Source: Pseudobdellovibrionaceae bacterium (GTDB lineage: Bacteria; Bdellovibrionota; Bdellovibrionia; Bdellovibrionales; Bdellovibrionaceae). From it: a DNA stretch of 5,678 bases. Location of the stretch: NCBI GenBank assembly GCA_947374445.1, contig CANCBY010000166.1:1-5678 (forward strand), written 5' to 3'. The notes below the pieces were generated by a model. That model saw only the letters and a program-made list of their open reading frames with translations. It was not told where the DNA came from and did no database searches. Shown piece after piece: positions 1 to 5,232 of the stretch. The position numbers were made by a program, and so were the translations under genes. Position 1 is the first letter of the stretch; every line of letters starts with the position of its first letter.

Positions 1-1195
1 AGGCGAGCTTGTCATGGTGATCAAACAAGCGATTCAAGCGATTTGATTTTACTTCTTCAGAAAGATGGCCATCCATTTTTGCAGCTTTGGTCATCGGCCT
101 TGATGAGTACATAAACGCGTAAATAGTTTCAAAACCAACTTCTTCAACCATTGTGAGTGTGTCTTGAAATTCTTCTTCGGTCTCACCAGGAAAACCCACA
201 ATGATATCTGTTGAGAGCACCACATTTGGCATCGCTTTTTTGATCATCTTGATTTTTTCGATGTACTCTTCGCGAGTGTAACCGCGATTCATGAGCTCGA
301 GCACTCGACTGTTTCCGCTTTGAAAAGGCAAATGGATATACTCACAAACCTTGGGCTGATTGCGATAAAGAGTTTCAACAAGGGCTTGATCAAAATCTTT
401 TGGATGCGATGTCGTAAAACGAATGCGCTCAATGCCAGTCTCTTTGGCTACTCGCTCAACTAGATTGGCAAAGTCAGCTCCGCACTCAGACTCATAAGAA
501 TTTACGTTCTGCCCAAGCAGAGTCACCTCTTTGACGCCTCTCTCAACAAGCTTATTCACGTCAGTAAGGATGTGCTCAAGGGGTCTCGATTTTTCGCGGC
601 CACGAGTGTAAGGCACCACGCAAAAAGTGCAAAAATTATCGCAGCCCTTGGTGATATTCACAAATGTAGCAACGCCTGGATTCCGCACCAAGGTCTCGAT
701 ATGATAAGGCTCGCGATGACGAAAATTTGTGTCGACCAGGTTTTGCTTTCGCTCTTTAGCGGTCTTTGCAACTCCAGAGAAAGTCTTATTCACGAGTGCT
801 GGCAAGGTGTCGATATTGTCGGTGCCAAAAACAAAATCAATCAGCGGAGCATCGGCAATAAGAGCCTCTTTTTCTTGGCTTCCGACACAGCCGCCAACGC
901 CTATTTTTAAAGTCGGCTTTTTATCTTTGAGTTTTTTGTAGGTCCCTACTTCTGAATAAACTTTGTGCACAGGTTTTTCGCGCACACTGCAAGAATTAAT
1001 AATAATCAACTCAGCCTGATCCGCAGAGCTCACAGGAGTGAAGTTCGACATTTCGAGCAGGCTGTACATGCGTTCGCTGTCGTTGACATTCATTTGACAA
1101 CCATAGGTCGAAATAAAAACACCACGACCGGCGCCAACATCTGAATTGCGAATGTTTTTTGTCTGATCTTGTTGATTGCTCTGATTGCTTTCCAA
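1..1195 (-). CDS. miaB: tRNA-2-methylthio-N6-dimethylallyladenosine synthase MiaB, C-terminus missing at window edge
   Basis: MiaB is a cytosolic radical-SAM methylthiotransferase that converts i6A37 to ms2i6A37 in tRNAs reading UNN codons. I translated the minus strand through this span: 398 uninterrupted codons, running off the left edge. Three N-terminal cysteines expected to hold the auxiliary 4Fe-4S cluster are present at C33 (YGCQMN), C69 (NSCSVRE) and C103 (GGCVG). The radical-SAM CxxxCxxC motif is GCDNFCTFC with C185, C189 and C192. Further family motifs follow: LGQNVNSY, HLPFQSG, MNRGYTREEY and DIIVGFPGE. The visible end is the linker before the TRAM RNA-binding domain, so roughly 50-60 residues are missing by comparison with the usual length of about 440-460. 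The frame has a stop at 1220-1222 and no ATG or GTG before the YGCQMN motif, so TTG at 1193-1195 is the best start; ATT just before it is a less likely alternative. The first 20 or so residues are rich in Gln and Asn. MiaB rather than MtaB or RimO is favoured by the YGCQMN motif. Confidence 0.95.
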   Translation of the reverse strand, partial: MESNQSNQQDQTKNIRNSDVGAGRGVFISTYGCQMNVNDSERMYSLLEMSNFTPVSSADQAELIIINSCSVREKPVHKVYSEVGTYKKLKDKKPTLKIGVGGCVGSQEKEALIADAPLIDFVFGTDNIDTLPALVNKTFSGVAKTAKERKQNLVDTNFRHREPYHIETLVRNPGVATFVNITKGCDNFCTFCVVPYTRGREKSRPLEHILTDVNKLVERGVKEVTLLGQNVNSYESECGADFANLVERVAKETGIERIRFTTSHPKDFDQALVETLYRNQPKVCEYIHLPFQSGNSRVLELMNRGYTREEYIEKIKMIKKAMPNVVLSTDIIVGFPGETEEEFQDTLTMVEEVGFETIYAFMYSSRPMTKAAKMDGHLSEEVKSNRLNRLFDHHDKLA

Positions 1196-1263
1196 AATAA
1201 ACCCACTCTCATTGAACTCTTAAAACACACCTCAAAAACCCACAGTTCCCGGTAGGTTCAAGG

Positions 1264-1292
1264 TTGTATCCCTTGAGAGCTCGGGTTATAGG
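1264..1292 (+). promoter_or_regulatory. Weak candidate promoter for the rightward gene, sharing its -10 with the miaB promoter
   Basis: On the plus strand TTGTAT (1264-1269) and TATAGG (1287-1292) are separated by 17 bases. They match consensus at three and four of six positions, so this is weak on its own. The -10 overlaps the -10 of the opposite promoter almost completely. A start near 1299 would leave a leader of about 35 bases before the ATG at 1335. No better rightward candidate is visible between 1196 and 1318. Confidence 0.28.
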
Positions 1293-1313
1293 AACTCCGC
1301 CCCAAAGAGTCAA
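1285..1313 (-). promoter_or_regulatory. Near-consensus sigma70-type promoter for miaB
   Basis: Read on the minus strand, TTGACT (1308-1313) is followed after exactly 17 bases by TATAAC (1285-1290). Each hexamer matches the housekeeping consensus at five of six positions. Transcription would start near 1278 and give a leader of about 80 bases before the TTG start of miaB. The hexamers and spacing are seen directly; use of the promoter is inferred. Confidence 0.65.
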
Positions 1314-1318
1314 TTTTT

Positions 1319-1325
1319 AGGAGAG
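1319..1325 (+). promoter_or_regulatory. Shine-Dalgarno site that decides the start of the 1335 gene
   Basis: AGGAGAG lies nine bases before the ATG at 1335. An in-frame TTG at 1329 is only three bases from the end of this site, so the ATG is preferred. Confidence 0.6.
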
Positions 1326-1334
1326 ATTTTGCAA

Positions 1335-1946
1335 ATGAAACCCCGTCTGACCAAATCAAAGAAGTGGACTGCATTGCCTGCGGAGTACTTAAAACAAATT
1401 GAGACCGTCTTTAGCGAGGGCTTTGCAGCTCAGCTCAGCGGACACAAGCTGATCATTGAAGGGCGCATTTACTCGGAAGAAATACTGCTTCGCGTTGGAG
1501 CTCTTGAAAACGGTCGTTTATCACAAAAAAACTTCGAAGTTTCAATTGGTTACTCAACCAAAACCAAAGACGCCGTTGACCGAATACACAACGCCATCGA
1601 CGCCATTGCCAGCATGATGAACGAGCACTTTGAAGATCCTGAAAAGGATGACTTTCCAAGATCTTGGAAAGAGTACGACTTCGACAACCAAAAAGTTTAT
1701 TTGCAATACTCTACCGTCAACAGTGAGCTTGAAGCCCAAGCCGACGCTTTGCTTGGCGAAGCAGGCGAAGACTTAGTCGTCGAAGAGCCTGAAACCGAAG
1801 ACGCACTAGAAGCAGCCGATGAAGTTCTTCCAAGCAGCTCAGAAGAAGATATCGAACTTGAAGAGGAAGAAGATGAAGACTCTGTCATCGCAGAAAAAGG
1901 CCCATCGATGTTTTCTGGGAAGAAGAAAAAAGAAAACCTCCACTAG
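1335..1946 (+). CDS. Conserved-looking hypothetical protein with acidic C-terminal tail
   Basis: I do not recognise a named family. The product is 203 residues, with no signal peptide or membrane segment, so it is probably cytosolic. Residues 1-142 look like a folded alpha/beta domain: a basic start, an amphipathic helix around 16-33, strands around 38-54 and 66-72, a helix around 77-98 (TKDAVDRIHNAIDAIASMMN) and a later strand near 119-126. Residues 143-187 are dominated by Glu and Asp, including EEDIELEEEEDEDS, and should be disordered. The last residues turn basic (GKKKKE, 195-200). The ATG start is chosen for its spacing from AGGAGAG; a TTG six bases upstream would add two residues. It is transcribed divergently from miaB and convergently with the 2004-2897 gene, so it is probably monocistronic. 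Its final codons lie inside a terminator-like hairpin. It is a real gene rather than a shadow: it has a ribosome site, flanking promoter and terminator signals, and globular-type sequence. Function is unknown. Confidence 0.8.
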   Translation: MKPRLTKSKKWTALPAEYLKQIETVFSEGFAAQLSGHKLIIEGRIYSEEILLRVGALENGRLSQKNFEVSIGYSTKTKDAVDRIHNAIDAIASMMNEHFEDPEKDDFPRSWKEYDFDNQKVYLQYSTVNSELEAQADALLGEAGEDLVVEEPETEDALEAADEVLPSSSEEDIELEEEEDEDSVIAEKGPSMFSGKKKKENLH

Positions 1947-1959
1947 GAGGTTTTCTTTT
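1928..1959. terminator. Bidirectional intrinsic terminator overlapping the end of the 1335-1946 gene
   Basis: Bases 1928-1941 and 1946-1959 form a perfect 14-bp inverted repeat around the four-base loop ACTA (1942-1945). The core stem is GAAAACCTCC / GGAGGTTTTC, and the outer four pairs are A-T. On the plus strand the stem is followed by TTTT; on the minus strand the complement of the A-rich run at 1921-1931 gives a longer T tract. The structure can therefore stop transcripts arriving from both convergent genes. The TAG stop codon (1944-1946) straddles the loop and the first base of the right arm, so the last coding residues are encoded by the left arm. Confidence 0.85.
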
Positions 1960-1978
1960 ACTCAAAATTCGTTGTGTC

Positions 1979-1997
1979 GGGCTCTTATCTAGAGCCC
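1979..1997. other. Seven-bp inverted repeat just after the 2004-2897 gene
   Basis: GGGCTCT (1979-1985) and AGAGCCC (1991-1997) pair around a five-base loop, six bases past the stop of the minus-strand gene. There is no T tract on either side, so it is not a complete intrinsic terminator by itself. It may protect the 3' end of the minus-strand transcript or act with the larger hairpin at 1928-1959. Confidence 0.35.
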
Positions 1998-2003
1998 AGC
2001 AGA

Positions 2004-2897
2004 TTAAAACTCTTCTTGATCGTCAGACATTCCCGAGGTTTCAGACATTCCACGAACTTCATCGATAAAGTTCTGTGCTTCGTCTTCAAACTCGTTATCA
2101 ATCGCTGATTCATCAATCTCAAGTTCAGCAATCGCCGCATGGAAATCTTTTTCCGCGCGCAAATCTTTGCGGATCATTTCTAAAAATTTATCAGGATATC
2201 TTGCTGTTAGCTCTTCAACATAACGTTGAAGCTTACCATCAGTAAGAATCTTACGGCGGATCTGGATCTTCTTCCAAAGCTGCAAGTAATGAAACCGGCA
2301 ATAACCCTCGACCACGGATATCTGATCACAATCACGAACTCGGCAGTATCTGCGACCTTCGGCATCTGTAAGAACAACCTCTTCATCGCCAGAGGCCACT
2401 TTGGCCGGGATTTCATCATCATCGTCCATGTCGAGATCTTCGACTTCTTCGATCTCGAGTTCTTCAAATTCTGCCAAATCCGGAATATCTTCAGCGCCCA
2501 TGTCGTCATCGCCGACGAGGTCATCTCCCATATCCAATTCGTCATCTTTTGATTTTTTGGCCTTTTTAGCTTTTTTAGAATCTTTTTTTGCCGCAGGAGC
2601 TTTGACAGCTTCCGGCAGCGAAGAGCCTAGCTTTACAGCTTTGCCTTTTTCAGCGGATGGGGCCTTAGCAGCCGCCTTCACCGAAGTCTTTGCATCAGGC
2701 TTTGCTGGAGCTGCTTTTGAAGCCGCTTTACCCAGAATTTTTTGCGCCACTTTCACAATTGATTTCACTAAAGGTTTTGCACCTTTAGCGTTTTTATCTG
2801 CAGTATTTTTTGCAGCCGCTTTAGCTCCAGAAGAAGAGCCGCCTGCGGTCTTCTTTTGTGGCTTTTTTGCAACTGTTTTTTTATCGTTTTTTGCCAT
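2004..2897 (-). CDS. Charge-segregated protein: histone-H1-like Lys/Ala tail, acidic block and putative zinc-binding domain
   Basis: No named family is recognised. The 297 residues fall into clear blocks. Residues 1-117 are almost entirely Lys, Ala, Pro, Ser and Thr, like the tails of eukaryotic H1 and bacterial H1-like proteins. Residues 118-162 are mostly Asp and Glu. Residues 184-203 carry C185-x4-C190-x9-C200-x2-H203, with the ending GYCRFHY, which resembles small treble-clef-type zinc sites seen in phage and HNH-associated proteins. This is followed by a very basic helix (LWKKIQIRRKILTDGK, 207-222) and a helical region to about 255, then another acidic stretch to the end. There is no signal peptide. 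A nucleic-acid-binding or nucleoid/transcription-associated role is inferred from the basic tail plus zinc site; it is not shown. The start is the ATG at 2895-2897, with GGTGAG only two bases upstream, which is tighter than usual. It lies 47 bases downstream of the 2945-3991 gene on the same strand and could be cotranscribed. The open frames on the opposite strand here are products of its biased codons. Confidence 0.85.
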   Translation of the reverse strand: MAKNDKKTVAKKPQKKTAGGSSSGAKAAAKNTADKNAKGAKPLVKSIVKVAQKILGKAASKAAPAKPDAKTSVKAAAKAPSAEKGKAVKLGSSLPEAVKAPAAKKDSKKAKKAKKSKDDELDMGDDLVGDDDMGAEDIPDLAEFEELEIEEVEDLDMDDDDEIPAKVASGDEEVVLTDAEGRRYCRVRDCDQISVVEGYCRFHYLQLWKKIQIRRKILTDGKLQRYVEELTARYPDKFLEMIRKDLRAEKDFHAAIAELEIDESAIDNEFEDEAQNFIDEVRGMSETSGMSDDQEEF

Positions 2898-2944
2898 AGC
2901 TCACCATCATTGGACTGAGATTTTTATGATGTCAAATTATTTGA

Positions 2945-3991
2945 TCACTTGATAACGATGACCGTTTCTTGCCCACGAATCACAATCGAAGATTTTTGTG
3001 TTTCGCCTTTGAGCCGCCCACGCAAAGTTTTATTTCCACCATCGCGAGCCACACGCATGTAACTAGGGCCATATATCTCGCCTTCTTGAGTTGAAATATT
3101 CAGCAGAGCCCCCGAATTTTGCGGAGTCTGAACCGAAATCTTTCCGGCCTGAGCCTTGAGGTTGAGATCATTCTCAGAAGCCAATGTCACATTGATAGCT
3201 CCTTCACCGCTTTGCCCCTCGATCCGCCCAGCAAAAAGTTGAGATGTTAAAACACCCTTACCCAATTCGAACTGCAAGCTACCAGAGCTTGACAAAATCT
3301 TGGTCACGCCGGAACCCAAAGCCAAAGACAAAAAGCCTTTTACTTTCTCTAGATTGCTCTCTCCCGAAAAATTATGCAGCTCAACATCTCCGCTGTAATT
3401 TTTTAAATTCACAGCCCCCGAGTATGAATCGACAAAAATCTTCCCTTGAGAGTCCTGAACCGACACCTCAGCTTTTTGCGCGTGCAAAGTTAAGTTTGCC
3501 CCCTGACAATCTTTGAAAAACATCTTTCCTTTTAGCACATGGCCTAGAACCTCATGACTCAAACCACTCACAGAGACAGAGCCCTCTAAAACATGAAACT
3601 CAATCTCATCATTAGGTGGAAGCAAAACTTCAAGCTCTCTCTTTTTTTTGCCAGCCGCAGAAACGGGCTTTGAAAACTCAGATTTTGAAAGCTGATCTCT
3701 GCTGCGGATTTCAACTTGAGAGCCTTTCTTTTCTACTAGATAATCTCCCTCGGTGCCTTCGGAAAAGACCACTTTCAGCGCCTTAATCGAAGGCGACGAC
3801 ACCAAATTTAGGTTTCCTTCAGATATAGAAATCACTACTTTTTCGCGAACAGCGAGTGCTGAGTCTGCAGCTTTGGCCTGCTGACTGCTTATGCCAGCGA
3901 ACAGCAAAATAGAGTTGCACAAGAAAACAGCGGATAGGGAGACTGATATTGAGTCGGATTTTGAACATATGCGTGAGAATTTGACAATCAT
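2945..3991 (-). CDS. Exported DUF4097-like beta-repeat protein
   Basis: The 348-residue product begins with a basic n-region, a hydrophobic stretch (about 18-34) and an AKA-AD site, so signal peptidase I cleavage is predicted after A41. No lipobox is seen. The mature part, from about 50 to 345, is a long series of short beta-strands rich in Gly, Ser, Asn and Val, of the kind found in DUF4097 / putative auto-transporter-adhesin head domains, which form a right-handed beta-solenoid. A nine-residue period is visible at 191-212, with SG-x-V-x-L-x-N repeated. The segment ending near 330 (NKTLRGRLKGE) resembles the usual C-terminal capping turn of this family. It should act in the periplasm or at the outer surface; no enzyme motif is visible. 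ATG at 3989-3991 is the first start in a frame that opens at 4048; no good Shine-Dalgarno site precedes it, but later TTG codons would destroy the signal peptide. It is divergent from the thiolase gene, with 59 bases between the start codons. Confidence 0.82.
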   Translation of the reverse strand: MIVKFSRICSKSDSISVSLSAVFLCNSILLFAGISSQQAKAADSALAVREKVVISISEGNLNLVSSPSIKALKVVFSEGTEGDYLVEKKGSQVEIRSRDQLSKSEFSKPVSAAGKKKRELEVLLPPNDEIEFHVLEGSVSVSGLSHEVLGHVLKGKMFFKDCQGANLTLHAQKAEVSVQDSQGKIFVDSYSGAVNLKNYSGDVELHNFSGESNLEKVKGFLSLALGSGVTKILSSSGSLQFELGKGVLTSQLFAGRIEGQSGEGAINVTLASENDLNLKAQAGKISVQTPQNSGALLNISTQEGEIYGPSYMRVARDGGNKTLRGRLKGETQKSSIVIRGQETVIVIK

Positions 3992-4010
3992 GTCGAAAGT
4001 GTGGCCTAGT
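3981..4010 (+). promoter_or_regulatory. Candidate promoter for the thiolase operon
   Basis: TTGACA (3981-3986), a perfect -35 hexamer, is followed after 18 bases by CCTAGT (4005-4010), which matches the -10 consensus at only three of six positions. Transcription would start near 4017, leaving a leader of about 34 bases. The -35 lies inside the first codons of the divergent gene that starts at 3991. Confidence 0.35.
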
Positions 4011-4050
4011 CTCGGCTGTTTTTCAAGCCCAACAAAACGAGGAATATTTT

Positions 4051-5229
4051 ATGGAAAAAGCAGTCATTCTTTCAGCTGTTAGAACACCAGTAGGTAGCTT
4101 TCAAGGTATCTACAAAGACATGCCAGCCCCAAAACTTGGAGCTATCGCTATCCGCGAGGCCGTTAAGCGCGCCGGAGTTTCTGCGAACGAAATCGAAGAG
4201 TGCATCATGGGAGAAGTTTTGACTGCTGGAGTCGGACAAGCTCCTGCCCGCCAAGCTGCTATTTTTGCGGGACTTAATAATTCAACAGCTTGTTTGACCA
4301 TCAATAAAGTCTGCGGTTCAGGCCTTAAATCTGTGATGTTGGCAGCCGATGCTATTGCTCTTGGCAACATCAAATTTGCCGTTGCTGGTGGCCAAGAAAA
4401 CATGACCTTGGCTCCCCATCTTCTTGAAAACTCTCGCGTTGGTTATCGCATGGGACCTGGCACCATCGTTGACTCTATGGTCAAAGATGGCCTTTGGGAT
4501 CCTTACAATAATTTTCACATGGGGACTGCCGCTGAGCTTTGCGTGAAAGAATACAAAATGACTCGTCAAGAACAAGATGAGTTCGCGATCAATTCTTACA
4601 AAAAAGCACAGACCGCGATGGAAAAGGGTGTTTTCAAGAATGAGATCGTTGGCGTTGAAATCACAGATCGCAAGGGCACTACTTTGCTTGAAAAGGACGA
4701 AGAGCCAGGCAAAGCAATGTTTGATAAAATGCCGGGTCTTCGCCCGGCGTTTGATCCTAAAGAAGGAACTATCACTGCAGCCAATGCTTCAAAACTCAAT
4801 GATGGAGCTGCAGCCCTTGTTCTTACGAGTGAGTCTGAAGCCCAAAAACGCGGCCTTAAGCCTTTGGCAAAAATTGTAGCTCACGCCACTTTTGCCCAAG
4901 ACCCAAAATGGTTCACGACGGCTCCTGTTGGAGCAATTAAATCTGCGTTAAACAAAGCCAATCTCAAAGTTTCGGAAATCGATCTCTGGGAGATCAACGA
5001 GGCTTTTGCCAATGTCACAATGGCGGCGCAAAAAGAACTCGAAATCCCTAGCGAAAAAGTCAACGTGCACGGCGGAGCTGTGGCCATCGGTCACCCGATC
5101 GGTGCCAGCGGCGCGCGCATTTTGACAACTCTTGTGCATGCTCTGCAAACTCACGGCAAGCGCTATGGATTAGCAACTCTTTGCATCGGTGGCGGCGAAG
5201 CTGTCGCTCTGATCATCGAGAGAGCTTAA
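4051..5229 (+). CDS. atoB: Acetyl-CoA C-acetyltransferase (acetoacetyl-CoA thiolase)
   Basis: This cytosolic enzyme interconverts two acetyl-CoA with acetoacetyl-CoA plus CoA. The 392 residues are full length for biosynthetic-type (class II) thiolases. All catalytic parts are present: nucleophile C88 in NKVCGSG, N316 in NEAFA, H348 in GHPIGASG and C378 in CIGGGEA. The numbering is almost identical to the well-studied Zoogloea ramigera enzyme (C89, H348, C378). FHMG at 155-158 supplies the His-Met pair typical of short-chain acetoacetyl-CoA thiolases, and GGQENMTLAPH (113-123) is the expected family segment. AGGA at 4040-4043 gives good spacing to the ATG. The adjoining CoA-transferase gene suggests that the physiological direction here is acetoacetate use (thiolysis), although the same enzyme can start polyhydroxybutyrate or mevalonate synthesis in other contexts. 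The symbol atoB is by function; phaA or thlA would be equally defensible. Confidence 0.96.
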   Translation: MEKAVILSAVRTPVGSFQGIYKDMPAPKLGAIAIREAVKRAGVSANEIEECIMGEVLTAGVGQAPARQAAIFAGLNNSTACLTINKVCGSGLKSVMLAADAIALGNIKFAVAGGQENMTLAPHLLENSRVGYRMGPGTIVDSMVKDGLWDPYNNFHMGTAAELCVKEYKMTRQEQDEFAINSYKKAQTAMEKGVFKNEIVGVEITDRKGTTLLEKDEEPGKAMFDKMPGLRPAFDPKEGTITAANASKLNDGAAALVLTSESEAQKRGLKPLAKIVAHATFAQDPKWFTTAPVGAIKSALNKANLKVSEIDLWEINEAFANVTMAAQKELEIPSEKVNVHGGAVAIGHPIGASGARILTTLVHALQTHGKRYGLATLCIGGGEAVALIIERA

Positions 5230-5232
5230 CTC

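Noticed and set aside
572..910. A 112-codon plus-strand open frame inside the miaB region
   Set aside because: It lies antisense to the conserved radical-SAM part of miaB, which is intact and strongly recognisable.
1258..1276. Six-bp inverted repeat TCAAGG / CCTTGA in the miaB leader, considered as an attenuator or riboswitch stem
   Set aside because: Short stem with a seven-base loop, no T tract and no match to a riboswitch pattern I know; expected by chance in a region this size.
1697..1888. A minus-strand frame encoding mostly serine
   Set aside because: It is the shadow of the Glu/Asp-rich tail of the 1335-1946 gene; serine runs arise from reading GAA/GAG/GAC-rich sequence backwards.
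2906..2935. Minus-strand TTGACA (2930-2935), 18 bases, then AATGAT (2906-2911) as a promoter for the 2004-2897 gene
   Set aside because: The start would fall near 2899, next to the ATG and past the GGTGAG ribosome site, so a normal leader would be lost. It could only work as a leaderless promoter; not called.
2401..2952. A 183-codon open frame on the plus strand, with many Ser, Ala and Phe codons
   Set aside because: It is the antisense of the Lys/Ala- and Asp/Glu-rich minus-strand gene. The composition is the reverse-complement image of that bias, it has no ribosome site, and the opposite frame has a recognisable Cys/His domain.
4014..4029. GGCT / AGCC repeat before the thiolase gene as a terminator or operator
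   Set aside because: Only four base pairs around an eight-base loop; too weak to support a call.
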